Positions 46,098-57,092 of a DNA stretch of 64,000 nucleotides are shown one piece after another. The position numbers and the translations under genes are program-made. The stretch is from NCBI GenBank assembly GCA_036971715.1, contig JAVHJL010000010.1:1674001-1738000 (forward strand), written 5' to 3'. Below the pieces are notes generated by a model. The model had not been told where the DNA came from, did no database searches, and worked only from the letters and a program-made list of their open reading frames with translations. Numbering within the stretch: the stretch's first letter is position 1; every line of letters starts with the position of its first letter. The DNA comes from Arthrobotrys musiformis. Its lineage: Eukaryota > Ascomycota > Orbiliomycetes > Orbiliales > Orbiliaceae.

Positions 46098-47359
46098 TTA
46101 CAGCATATAGGAGCAAGTAGTTGACTATCAAGGCCGGTCCTTGTGGAGTCCGGGTACTAGGCGAGCTTGACCTAATATAATTGTGGGCTCTTCCTCGATG
46201 AAGCAGTTTTAAATGGCCAGAACATTGACACACCCACTCAAGTTTGCGGTTTCTCCAGCCAAATCTTTGGACTGTCAATAATGATTCATGCCAGTTTCCT
46301 ATGCTCATAATTGGCTCTTTTCGCTGTCTATTGCCAGGGGGTCATCTTCATAGTGAGCGAATCCAAAAACAACATCGCTCCCTCATAGTGAACACCTGGG
46401 GGCGAGACTGATGAAGCATTATCTCGCAAATAAATTCAAACCCCTCCGTTGCAAAGCCTCAATACCTTGCTACGTATATAGTATATGCATACCATTACAC
46501 AAGACGAGCTATAGTACTAGCGTGTACAAGCAAATATCCGTTCTGAGGTTGAATTCTAAGTCGAGTCCCAAAAGAGAGGATTGCCCAAATGGGAAGGTTT
46601 CCGGGTTACACCAACACGGTACACCGCGAAATCCAACGAACGAATACGGGCAGGCCGTCTTGGACCCCCTCCCCCACCCGGGTTGCAAAATAGTGGCGGA
46701 CGGATAGCTATATATATATAGCTATAGGCGTTCTCCAAACTTCGAAACAGAGGGTTGTGATATAGAGAGGCCTATATATCCTTGTTCCATTACAGCTTGT
46801 ATCTCCGCTTGGTACCATTGTGCCGCCGCCACGGCATGACATAGTCTCGAGGTATGATACTGGCCTCTTAATTAAGATAATGAACAGAGGGATGTTCTAT
46901 ATTAACTGACTGATTAGCGGCCACTATGCTGGCTTCAACACTTATGCACTCACCTTGCACGCCTCCATGTCATGACACTCAGCCTAGCAGCGCACGCTTA
47001 ACGGCGCTACAACAAAATCCCTAACGAGATATAAATACCCCTTCATCCTCCTAATTCTCTTCATTGAACAGCTGCTGGTCTCCTCCCCCTATCCATACGC
47101 CATCCAAACTTCAAACTTCTATCCTTCTTACATCGATAGCTCGTTCTTCTTGCCATTGATGCTTCTTCCCGTGTTTCTGCCATCCATTTGAACTTCCTTT
47201 GCTCATTCGTCTCAATCTTCTATCCTACGCCATATAGTCTTCCCTCCCCTTCATCTTCCATCCTAGTTCCGGTATCTATTATCTCTTTCTCACGGGATTG
47301 AATTCGTTTGTCCGAAACCACCTAACAACAGTTGTATCAGCCGTTTCCATAAGCTCAAA
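46098..47359. other. intergenic, 1.3 kb
   Basis: No gene is seen. The last 300 bases (47060-47340) are strongly pyrimidine-rich with CTTC/TCCT repeats, the typical composition of a fungal promoter and 5' leader, here serving the RNase III-fold gene. Confidence 0.6.
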
Positions 47360-49011
47360 ATGGAAGGGCTTCATCAGTATATCTTGAATCATACAGATTC
47401 TGATACCATCCACGAGAATGGGAACCGACAGTCCTTCGAACAACTAGGCCAAGTCCCGCATACGCCTCGACAGATAAACTATCCCTATAACATCGAGGTC
47501 ACCGATGAGTGCCTCGAACGAGCAATCGATGTGCTCAAGTTGGCTTTTCCCCGAATGCGTGTTCCCGACTTCAAGGCCGACAATGCTGGTTGGCCAGAGG
47601 GGCCACCGACATTCGGTTCGCGATGGCAATTAGCCAAGGTCTTTGTCAGCAAATTTGCTCTGATTAACCCGAAGCCCGGTGAGCACTTAAAGGCGCGCTC
47701 GATCAAAGCATACGGGTACAACTTTTTCGAAAACAACCAGAGGCTCCGAGAAATCGGATGCCACCTGCTTGCTTCCGTTGTTTCGTTGGCTGTTATGAAG
47801 AGAACAGAGGACTTTAGTGGTCCTGTTATGGCTGTGAGTATTGTATAATACTTGAAATATATACTCTGGGTTTGGTCGACGGAGTTTGATATGGCATTTA
47901 CTAACATAGAAACTAGGCGGCCACAAACAAACTTCGACAGCGAGATGTTTTGTCCGCTCTCGCATACCTCTACGGGCTCGACGAATTCATCCTTACTGGG
48001 ATGAGTTCGTCTGGTGAGCCGAGAAAGCTAGATAGGACGATGCTCGCTGACTGCTTTCTGGCTCTGGTTGCTGCGGTCTATCAAGACAACGGGTGGGAGG
48101 TCATGAGGGACTGGTTGGAGGATTTGGTCCTCCCAGTCTTGTCCTTGGCTCTGGAGAGCCAGGACGTAAAGCATGCGTATGACAGTAAGTAATACTACTC
48201 TGAATAGCAATGCGTGTGGAAGGGGTTTTCATGTTATGGATAATAAACTAATCACACATTATCATCGCAACTTCTAGAAGGCCAGGAGTTCGCAATGGCG
48301 GCCGGGAGGAGGCGAGAATTATCCGCCAATTCACAAGCCTTACAATCGCCCGTGATATCGGTATCGGCGCCGACACAGGGCCAGGCGCCAGCACAGAAAA
48401 GCGGAAGCCCGCTATTGGATGCTTGGATGGAGCTATACGCTCCAGGGCAGCGAGCTAGAATTGTCCATCACACAGAAAACCACGCGGGGATCTACTTGGG
48501 GGAAACGTGCTTGGCGACGGCCTGGGGGGGTACGAAGGCCGAAGCGGAGAAGAATGCCATTGAATTGGCATTAGACAAGCTAGAAGAAGCCCCTAGCTCT
48601 GAGGTGGAGCAGGAGGACATCAAAGAGGATGGCAATGGAGAAGAGAACGAAGATGAAGACGACGACGACGACGACGTGGAGGTCCCTATCGACCTATCAA
48701 AGTATATTTACTCGGAGGATGGTAGGCCTGACGAAGAGGACGTAGTTGAAGAAGGAGATATTGTATACGGGGGGGATAGATTTACGAGGATGGAAGAGGT
48801 GGAAATGGCGAAGCAAGACAGGAGGGAGAAAAAGAGAGAGAAGGGTAGAAGGAAGAAGGAGAAAATAGAGGAGAAGAAGATGGAGAAGAGGAGGGCCGCT
48901 AATGCGGCGGCCGGGGAGAGGGCAACTAAGAGGGAGAAGAAGGCGGAGAAGAAGGCCGCAAAACGAACAGGCCAGAATGGGGGCAAGAAAGTCAGGGGGG
49001 GTGCCCGGTGA
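47360..49011 (+). CDS. RNase III-fold protein with degenerate active site and dsRNA-binding-like region
   Basis: The 491-residue protein comes from exons 47360-47833, 47917-48184 and 48278-49011, with matching phases. Residues about 90-225 follow the RNase III pattern: NNQRLREIGCHLLASVV stands for the signature helix, and MLADCFLALVAAVYQDNGWE for the second catalytic helix. Compared with the canonical residues (Glu and Asp in the first, Asp and Glu in the second), only Asp203 remains; the others are Arg130, Cys134 and Leu206. RNA cleavage is therefore unlikely. A dsRBD-like segment follows near 305-365 (SPLLDAWMELYAPGQRARIV, then GETCLATAWGGTKAEAEKNA). The end is an acidic run and a very long Lys/Arg-rich tail that would act as a nuclear or nucleolar signal. 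No mitochondrial presequence is present, which argues against the ribosomal proteins mL44 or mL57, which also use dead RNase III folds. Confidence 0.8.
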
Positions 49012-49441
49012 TGGCCACAGGATCGCAGATGGCACTCACTCTAGGGTAATTTTGTAGGAAGGCTCTAAAACGACAAGAAATGGCCGTCTCACATCTTATT
49101 AAAGAAGCTGAGATCTTTTTACACCTCAATATGCAATAGATGTGTTCGGACGGGATGGCACTGCTTGCGTGTAAATTTGTAAAACTACATCTAAGTGGTA
49201 TATTGGGAAACTGGAGGCTAGAAAAAAGGCACAGGAGGGAGGGTATCGCTTGGAAACATGCAGAAAAATGCGTATATATAAATGTATATCCGTTGTCTCG
49301 AACCATTATATCCGTTTTGACTAAATATAGACTGTAATATATCGGGAGGTAGAACAATGCCGGAAGTGTTAAAATATTTCAACGAGAGCGCTAGTATACC
49401 ACTGTACGCCCAAATCCAAGGACAGAAACTGTATGGTACCA
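49012..49441. other. convergent 3' spacer
   Basis: 430 bases between the stop codons of the RNase III-fold gene (plus) and the GH79 gene (minus). Only presumed polyadenylation regions are here. Confidence 0.7.
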
Positions 49442-51235
49442 TTAAACGAAGAGCAAAAGGGCAGAAAGCAAAACACAAGAAACGGCCAGCCTAACGCTCA
49501 AGACCAGCCTCGGCGAGATACTCATGTTCGCCCCACGGGTCCTCATGACCACACCGCTCACTGTTGAATTTGCTGCCTTGGAACCGCTTTTCGTTGGGTG
49601 CTTGTTTGCTAAGACATCACTGTAGTATTGAATTAGGACGGCTTCAGAGGCTAAGAGATCGAATACAACGTCGCCGTTCTCTTGGACTTTGATTATAGTA
49701 TCGACAAGGTTACTAGTCACCAATCCATCCTTTTCCGATAGTGTGAAACCAGATACATTCACCATCGACTTGGAGTTTGACCCTGGGCCTTGTAGTCTGA
49801 TTAAAGAGAGTTCCTGACCCGCCTCCCAAGGAGTTGCTACAGTGACTTGAGTTGACGGCCGAGCTTCCTTTGAGGAGTATACTTCCGTATCCGGGACGGC
49901 GGTATTTGTTCCGCCGGTGGAGCTATTGTAGGACTCGAGGTTTATGAAGACAATTTTGCGAAGCTTGTTATTTTCGTCCCAAATAGAGTAGGAGCTATAG
50001 TCCGTATCGTTGCCGCCTTCAATTTGGGTTACTAGGAGGGTGTCGTTGAAAGATAGGATTTCGGAGACAAAGTATGCTCCATAGGAAAGCGGAAGAACGC
50101 CGGCTGTGTAGTTTTCGGAGTTGAGGGTGTACTTGATTGGAATCACTGGGCTATAGGACCCCGTTGTTGTGGCGTGGAAGTAGAGCCTGCGGATACCAAT
50201 GGTCGCGGCAAAGAGTACATAGTCGACTAGCCAGAGCGCTGCGGCGAATGTGTCCGAGATTCCTGGACGGCCGACACAGGATACAGTATTTGTTTCGCCG
50301 ATAGTGAATTGGGCACCCACGGATTCAGCAGCTGCAACTTGAGGGATGTAGTTGCTGAGGGTTTCGGAAATGGTATTGTGTTCGAGGAGAGGAGCGATGG
50401 TAACGGCCCCGCTACATCCCGACTGAGGGTATATATGCATCGAGTACCAGGTGATTCTTGAAGACTGGAAACCGGCAGAAATTATACCGGGGATGTCAAA
50501 ATCTTTGGTGACTTGAAACGCAGGGTTTGCGAAACCGCCAGCCATGAACCTAACAGTTTTGTTAGGTGAGTTCTTGATAACTTCGTCCGCGATATAATTC
50601 CATTCCGGGAGCATCATTGAGGCATCCCATTCTGAATCACGGTATCCCTTCGAGCCGTAAAAGTCGGCTTCGTTCCCGATTTCAAATAAATCAAGTTCGT
50701 CGCCTAGATATTCCAGAACGCCAGCGGCGGTTGAGATTGCAGCCTCGAACTTGTTGGTTGTGTTGATAAGGTTAAGACACCAGATGTATCTCGTATCTGG
50801 AGCATATTTTTCCTTGAAAGATGCGAAGTAATTGGGGCCCAATGTAACGTTTCCCTGCGCTTGAGCTCCATAGTACCCAGATTGAAATTTCTTGGCGGTG
50901 ATGGTGATGTCAGAACCATATGTGGTTTTGTCCGACTCACCGCCACCAAGCCTTACGGATTGACCAGTTGCGATATTTGTCGACAATGCTTTGAATAAGT
51001 TTTCTAGGAGTTTGGACCTAGCGAAAATTGGGAGATCCCTGTTCTGGATGGACCACGAGACGAGGTTTTTGTCGAGAGGGCGTAGGAGAGCATCTTTGGC
51101 TGGGACAGGGATTTCAATGGCGACGGTTTGTGGGACGGCATATACCACGTTTTGAGACTCGGATAGGAGCAGCGGCAGCAGCAGCAGCAGGCCGGCTGGG
51201 AGCGTTCGAAGCTGGTACGGCGACGAAATTTTCAT
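49442..51235 (-). CDS. GH79 beta-glucuronidase, secreted and probably GPI-anchored
   Basis: Glycoside hydrolase of 597 residues from a single exon, expected to release glucuronic acid (or 4-O-methyl-glucuronic acid) from glycans at the cell surface. Start 51235 is preferred to the in-frame ATG at 51265. MKISSPYQLRTLPAGLLLLL begins a normal signal peptide with a leucine-rich core, while the upstream start adds a charged MEHSVLAGFR. Catalytic residues are visible: acid/base Glu189 in LFEIGNEADF and nucleophile Glu314 in FTIGETNTVS. The GH79 C-terminal beta domain follows (residues about 420-560). Many NxS/T glycosylation sites are present. The extreme C-terminus has a small-residue stretch, then a hydrophobic end LAVSCVLLSALLLFV, typical of a GPI-attachment signal. 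The CAG/AGC repeat near 51171-51190 encodes part of the signal-peptide leucines. Confidence 0.93.
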   Translation of the reverse strand: MKISSPYQLRTLPAGLLLLLPLLLSESQNVVYAVPQTVAIEIPVPAKDALLRPLDKNLVSWSIQNRDLPIFARSKLLENLFKALSTNIATGQSVRLGGGESDKTTYGSDITITAKKFQSGYYGAQAQGNVTLGPNYFASFKEKYAPDTRYIWCLNLINTTNKFEAAISTAAGVLEYLGDELDLFEIGNEADFYGSKGYRDSEWDASMMLPEWNYIADEVIKNSPNKTVRFMAGGFANPAFQVTKDFDIPGIISAGFQSSRITWYSMHIYPQSGCSGAVTIAPLLEHNTISETLSNYIPQVAAAESVGAQFTIGETNTVSCVGRPGISDTFAAALWLVDYVLFAATIGIRRLYFHATTTGSYSPVIPIKYTLNSENYTAGVLPLSYGAYFVSEILSFNDTLLVTQIEGGNDTDYSSYSIWDENNKLRKIVFINLESYNSSTGGTNTAVPDTEVYSSKEARPSTQVTVATPWEAGQELSLIRLQGPGSNSKSMVNVSGFTLSEKDGLVTSNLVDTIIKVQENGDVVFDLLASEAVLIQYYSDVLANKHPTKSGSKAANSTVSGVVMRTRGANMSISPRLVLSVRLAVSCVLLSALLLFV

Positions 51236-52604
51236 TCTAAACCCAGCCAAGACCGAATGTTCCAACTATATGCTGTGTGATAACGAGGGTCCCGGGACTG
51301 TTCGCAGCCGCGTAATCAATATTGCGAGAGGGGAACTTTCGAAGGCAAAGATAATCAGGGCATTGACTGACCGACGGCGAGCCGAAGGAATAATAAGACA
51401 AAAAAAAAGAGAACGCGACCACGGAGCCAAGCTGGCAGTCGTGAGCGACCTGCCATATATTTAAAGATTTATTGTCCATCTTCGTATGCAGGCATGCGCA
51501 TTCAAAAGCCAAGTTATCAGAGGTCTTGCAAGCTTGGCTCTCGTGGGGCCTCTCGATTTCTTTTGTGACGCAAAGAAAACCCATCGGCCATCGGCTGGTT
51601 CGAGAGCTGCGTGGGATGCATGACAGGCGGGTGATTAGCTTCCTCCATCCAAACTCTTAGGTTCTTTCGGTTGGAAGATCCGGTTCTAGTTGCCGTGGGA
51701 TGATGCAATGCAGGTGCCTTTCGATCTTTCATCTTAGGAAACCGTTGTTCCTTGGAGGTGCGGTGTTTGTACTCGCCACATCCACATTTTGATGGGACGG
51801 TCGATGGGGACTTCAGGATGCGTGCTTTCAACCCTGCCATAAGTATACAGAACATCCATAACGCATTGTTCAATATCGATTGCAAGGTATCTCATAGTTG
51901 ACGTCAGGGTGCTGCAAGATATGTATATCGATCGAATTTAAGTACTTCGGTAATGTTATCAACACCAAGATGTTATCATTGTGTTGTTACAGACTTGTCA
52001 GGTGGACATTGGGGCCGGCTAGCCGGGGTTATATGCTAGGCACACATCTTGGGTTGCGAGAGGACCCAGAACCAAGGCTCTTATATCGTCTTTTCACCCC
52101 CTAAGTGTCTCTTGATTGCATACGTATGACGTTGCCCGGAAAGGTATCAGATAGCTCGCAGCGGGAATACACAAAAGATCGAGAGATAAAAGATCATATA
52201 AAAATCTATAGAGGGTATATTATGTAAATGTACACGATGACTTTCGCTAATCAAGCTTAAACTGATATAGTCTCATCGGCTAACGCATCTCTTTACTCGC
52301 GGAAGCATTGCCTCCACACATATGCTCGAAACCTACTGCGTTCAAAAGAGATCGCTAGCCGGGAGACCCCATTCAAACGCTGGCCCCGCTGTCGGCCTTA
52401 CAGACTCTGTTGTCACCATAAATAGTGCACCCATCGAGGCATTAAGTATTTATGCGGGTACAAACGCGAAGGAATGTATAATAACCTCGGACCCTGCCCG
52501 TATAAATGCGCCTACCCCCCTTTAGCAAAGGGCACATATGGATCATTACAGGTGGCCGGAAATCTAAAAACTTTTCATTTTGGGATAGCTCTGTTGCTAC
52601 TATT
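51236..52604. other. intergenic, 1.4 kb
   Basis: Promoter of the GH79 gene and 3' flank of the Ser/Thr-rich membrane protein gene. Short open frames only; no gene is supported. Confidence 0.6.
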
Positions 52605-53783
52605 TCACCGATCGTAGCTCTGAGGACCGTATACGTATTTTTGAGGTTGCTGTTGCGCTTGAGCAACCGGGGCTGGAGGTGGCATGTTCCAATTCATATC
52701 CCCTGGCATTTCGGCTGCTGTACTGTGCTGTGGCATCGTATAGAGCTCGACTGGCTCGTGGTGCATTTGTGTGGGCATTTCATTTACGGTAGCGCTATTT
52801 GGTAGCAGTGGGTGGGATGGCGGGGGAGGAGGGTGTACGGATCCCTTATATTCATTATTGAGATGGTTGACACTGGTCGTGCTCGGGGCGTTCATCTGCT
52901 GATACGGCCACTGCTGGTTGCCGTTGCCATTGTTATTCTGGTAGCCAGGTGGCGTATTGTTTGTATTTGAGTTGTTAGGCTTATCCGACCCATGATTCGC
53001 CCGAGATTTGGCCATATTCCTTCGCATAAACCACACCAAGCCGACGATTGCAAGCGTTCCAACGACAGAACCGCCAATCGCACTGCCAAGTACGGCTCCG
53101 GAAATACCATTAGACGGTGCGGGATTCGAATTTTCGGTTGGAGACGGGTCAGAAGTTTCAGATGCAGACGCCGACGTTGCCTCGGAGTCCGATGATGTGC
53201 TTGGTTCGGATTCACCAGTGGTGGTTGATGGTGATGTACTGGTGCTTGCTTGACTGGACGTCACCGTTGAAGTTGCTGGTTTTCCGCCGCCCCAGATGCC
53301 AAAGTTCGGGGATTTGAGAGTCTTCATGCCATAGTCCATGAAAATAAAGATTTGGTATTTGTTAGATTCCGGCCATGTGTCGCGGGGGGTAAAAGTCGTA
53401 TCGTGATCTCCCCAGCCAGGAAATGAAACTATAAAAGATCAATTTGTGAGCATTGCATGAATTGGGTCTGATAAAATTCGAAAAGACGGTGGATATTTGA
53501 ACACACCTGCTTGGCTTAGTTCGACACCCACGACTCCATCAAGCGCGATGGTGGTATTGAACGATTGTGCAGTATTTTGGTTCAAAGTAGTCTTCGGGAT
53601 ATACCAAGATACGCTTATGGGGATTCCGACTTGATATCTCGCATTTGCTGTGGGTTTTATGACTGTGTCTGTTGTATATGTGTATGTTGGTGTCGGCGAT
53701 TGTCTTGCCGCGAGTGTAGCTGCTGCTGCGAGCTGTAGCGACAATAGTGTCAATATGATGGTCGAGATATATCGTGTCGCCAT
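52605..53783 (-). CDS. single-pass Ser/Thr-rich membrane protein
   Basis: The 366-residue protein comes from exons 53507-53783 and 52605-53428 (GTGTGT donor, TTATAG acceptor, Val codon across the junction). Residues 1-22 are a signal peptide (ISTIILTLLSLQLAAAATLA). The extracellular part, residues 23-145, is beta-rich, with PISVSWYIPKTTLN and VSFPGWGDHDTTF segments. A Ser/Thr/Glu-rich stalk (about 143-200) fits heavy O-mannosylation. A transmembrane helix lies at 203-226 (GAVLGSAIGGSVVGTLAIVG), with the stop-transfer motif MRRN. The cytoplasmic tail is Pro/Asn/Gln-rich. This architecture matches fungal plasma-membrane wall sensors or mucin-like proteins (Wsc/Mid2 style), although no WSC cysteine domain is present. 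The exact family was not recognised. Confidence 0.85.
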
Positions 53784-55121
53784 GGCTGCTCAATTCATAG
53801 ATCTCGAATTCTCTGTTGTTCTTTTCGATACTCCCACATCCAACAGCAGCTGGTGTTGATTTTATGGCAGGCCTCCTTGACCAGCCGGTCTCGCGAAATT
53901 CGACTAAAAGTATACTGGTAATTGTATAAGAGCACAGCTTTTCAAGAAATGTTCCAAACGGCAGGCCTGAGCTTTATAGCTTTACGCCTTCGACCTTCAA
54001 TCTCCAAGAAACGCCATTGTGTGTCATCCCCCACATTCGTATGCAATACAAACCATATGAAGAGTCCACCCTGTGTCATTTCAATTTCGCTTGAAGCAGT
54101 CAGTATTTTCGTGTCGGCGGCACTATGAAAGGGGAAGGTTCACTCCAGCCCGAAATCGAGGCTACTTTAACCCGCGCCCCGAAAAAGTGTCGACGATACC
54201 CATTTCGGTCATGGACCGGGATTCCTAGCTTTCTTCCAAAACACCGGCGACTTTTGTTCAGTTGGATTTTCTTCATCGTGATGTTTGGGAAGATGTGGTT
54301 GGCCGAAGAAGCGAAGATCTCTGCGCTTTTGGTAGAGATACCCCTGGCGGTTGGCTTGTACTTTTCCCGCTGCCTTCGAAGCTGCATTGGACCGGATTGT
54401 GGAAAGGAGCCTCAGGGTCAACCTGCAGAATTCCCTGCTGTTGAGCCGCGTTACATGTTCATTTTGCCAACAAACAAGTCATACTTTTAATCTACCTATA
54501 TTATGAGTCGCATCGGTTTGTTGGTTCTCCGCCGTAGTTCTGAATACGAAGTTAGAGAACGCGAACGTTGCATCGCGCGAATCGGAAAAACCCCACTGGT
54601 TCCCCACCTGTCCAAACACTTTTAGTACAGTGACGTTATACGCTTTGTGCTGGATATGAGGCTGACATCTGGAGATTCACAATTTCATTCCTCCCTTGTG
54701 TATTTATAGCTTTCTACAAGCTTGTAGACGTGAATCTATTACCTTCTATGGGACTTATAAGTTTCAAGCTTGATACCAAGGCAGCGGCCTTGCATCGCAC
54801 AAAACGTTAGAACACAAGCTGCTTAGAGTCATGATCAGTGCATCTAATAGATGATATGTGGTGCCCGCCAATCTCAGGGTATATAAAGGAGTAGTTTTTG
54901 GAATTTTGTCATGGCGATCGGGCGTTGGCTTTTAATTTTGATGACAAGACCCTCTCTAAAACCCTATCAGCCGTGATCTAGCACAACAAATCGTTCAACT
55001 CTCTCCAACACCACAGGCCCACGTGCGCGCACATCTCTTTTAGGCGGGAAACCGATCTACAACGCTAGGAGGACCAGATCAGACGACTAAAAAGGTGGGA
55101 GAGGAAAGAGGCTGAAGTAAC
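53784..55121. other. intergenic, 1.3 kb
   Basis: Divergent promoter region between the membrane protein and the small Cys-rich protein. Open frames on both strands at 54100-54490 overlap one another, and none has a recognised motif. A TATATAAAG element at 54880-54888 probably serves the gene at 55122. Confidence 0.5.
54880..54888 (+). promoter_or_regulatory. TATA box of the small Cys-rich protein gene
   Basis: TATATAAAG about 234 bases upstream of the ATG at 55122, leaving room for a leader of roughly 190-200 bases. Confidence 0.45.
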
Positions 55122-55460
55122 ATGTGCGGCTACGTCGACTTTTATTTTGCCTGCGGATGCTTGGATCGTAGTCAGAGGTGGTATAAACTTTGCGGTCGAA
55201 CCCACCTCTTGTCTTACATTTTGCTGAGGGATACAGAGCGCAGGTATCGGGAGTATCATTCTAACATTTGTGCGACCCATAAAAGTACAGCGGACAGGGT
55301 AGCTAGTTCGGAGCTAGACCGTGTGATAAACCCACCACCATCCCGTGATAAATGGTGGAGACGACGGACGTCGTATGAAGTTTTGTTTGCGGTAACTGGA
55401 AAGCATAAAGCATCTACTGAACATGAGCGTCCACCTGGAGAGGGGAGGCGGAGGGAATGA
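55122..55460 (+). CDS. small Cys-rich, Arg-rich protein, unknown
   Basis: Intronless frame of 112 residues. The N-terminus MCGYVDFYFACGCLDRSQRW has closely spaced cysteines (2, 11, 13), followed by KLCGRTH and later SNICATHKS. This Cys/His spacing could bind a metal. The C-terminal half is strongly basic and ends in Arg-rich PPGEGRRRE. Short fungal proteins that begin Met-Cys with a CxC motif are common as uncharacterised genes; I know of no assigned function. There is no signal peptide. It converges on the secreted deaminase gene, with 80 bases between stop codons. A TATA element sits upstream at 54880. Confidence 0.5.
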   Translation: MCGYVDFYFACGCLDRSQRWYKLCGRTHLLSYILLRDTERRYREYHSNICATHKSTADRVASSELDRVINPPPSRDKWWRRRTSYEVLFAVTGKHKASTEHERPPGEGRRRE

Positions 55461-55540
55461 TCCGTGAACATATCGCGTGCACGGCCGGCACCAGCCCCAG
55501 AGCTCAAGGAATGTATTGCTGCCACCCGAGGTCGACATTT

Positions 55541-56566
55541 TTAGACATAATTCTCCACGCATTGTCCATGCTTCCGACGACAACCCAACGGGCACTCGGC
55601 ATCAGGGTGGAACTGCCAGTTGAACAATTGATCCGTTTCGTTTGCTGCTATATCCGGTATTACAATGGTGATGGGCGCGCCGTTGCCAAACCCCGGTTGA
55701 GAGCTTGCCTTATCAGCCAGCGATTGCATTCTTACGCTAATTAGGTATTTTTTCCATCCCATCTAGAGGTTTAGGCGTGTTAGCGCAACTCTTTTTTTTT
55801 TTCGAAATAGATACGCAAGTGGGCAGGGTGTTTCATACACTGTAGAGACCTGGACTAGATGTGGCGTATATAACCCTTTGGAAGCCAGCTGTTGTGAAAG
55901 TGTCAATTGATCAACCATTTTTCGGGCGCCGTAGTATTTTTATTTCCCGTTCTTACCGTGCAAGATTGTCGCACCGCACATGGCACAGCTACATAATGCA
56001 AGTTAATAGACGAATCTTGAGCAAGAAATTTGAGAGAACATACGGCTCAGCGGTAGTATATATCCAAGCGTTCTTCCAAATAGAATCTATCTCTTCGACG
56101 GTATACCCTTCATTTGTAAATTTTCTGACACAATTGCGGATAGCATCAACTTCGCCGTGCTCTGTGGGGTCTTTTCTCTCTCTTCTCATTAGACTGGAGC
56201 CACATTTTGTGTTTTCAATTTGGATTTGAGGCCGTCAGCGAAGCTTACCACCAGTCGAGTCTTCTTTGTTATAACCCGTACACAGGAGCTCCCTACTCGT
56301 AGCGTTGACGATAACCGAGCCGAAAGCTTGTCTATAACAAGGACTAGGTAGAGCCGCTATAGATGAACGCATGAACTTCCAATCTAAATCGGTTATGGAA
56401 GGCGTTGAGGTTGTGGTGGATTGAAGGGTCAGCAGGCCCGTTAGGTAGCCTAGGACTGTGTGGCGGTGCAGAAAATTGTTAGACGATGAATTCGAACAAT
56501 ACGGAAAACCGAAAACAACATCAATTGCATCGACATCCTTGACCATACGGCCATACCTTTCTGCAT
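55541..56566 (-). CDS. secreted cytidine/guanine deaminase-like zinc protein
   Basis: Zinc-dependent deaminase fold, 215 residues from six exons: 56557-56566, 56455 to 56249, 56170 to 56044, 55988 to 55957, 55888 to 55839, and 55762 to 55541. The first exon is only 10 bases (MQK plus one base). It joins across a 101-base intron to VLGYLTGLLTLQSTTTS, giving a clean signal peptide. Zinc ligands are visible: His77 with catalytic Glu79 in TEHGEVDAIRN, and Cys116 and Cys119 in AEPCAMCGATI. The core QAFGSVIVNATS precedes them. The C-terminal part (NETDQLFNWQFHPDAECPLG, then CRRKHGQC) matches a fungal family that pairs this fold with a short Cys-rich end and an N-terminal signal. The substrate is uncertain: guanine, cytosine or a secreted nucleoside. 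The exon 5/6 junction uses a GTATGA donor and is the least certain; branch site GCTAAC supports the intron. Confidence 0.82.
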
Positions 56567-57092
56567 GGTGAGGATTTCGATTTTGTTTTGGTGTTGGTTC
56601 CAATTAATTGAATGTGCTTTGCTTTCGCCTTGGAACCGGAAGGGAGGTTGCGCGCGGGCAGAGTTTAATTTGAAGCTTTGAAAACTTGTGGTAGCAGGGA
56701 AGCATTTGTAGTAACTGAATCAGAGAATATTCCGGAATGGGAGGTTGGGGCGGAACTGGCCGACACGGCGTCCAGAAGCATGTACTCAGGCAACACGCTA
56801 GGGACGTTTAACATCGCTGTCGAGTTAAGTTTGGTATCGAATTCAGTGACATGATAAGGCTACAAGTACTAACGTGTATTTGAGCTAGCGCATCAGCAGA
56901 TATCAGCGATATACGAGATAGCAGTTTTGTATATTACAAATTTAAACCGCACCCCACAAGCTTATGTATGTACGTGTTTAGTCAATTCAATTTAATTGGA
57001 TTAGATAGCGATACACATAATTACATAACGTTGCTAAAATATTAGGGCTGGATTTCGGATCGAATGCGATGCTCAAAGCAATGCTCATGACA
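56567..57092. other. intergenic, 0.5 kb
   Basis: Promoter of the deaminase gene (CCAATTAATTG near 56600) and 3' flank of the next minus-strand gene. No gene is seen. Confidence 0.6.

Noticed and set aside
54125..54490. 121-codon plus-strand frame with competing frames on both strands
   Set aside because: Three overlapping frames look equally plausible, with no splice signal or motif to choose one. Not called.
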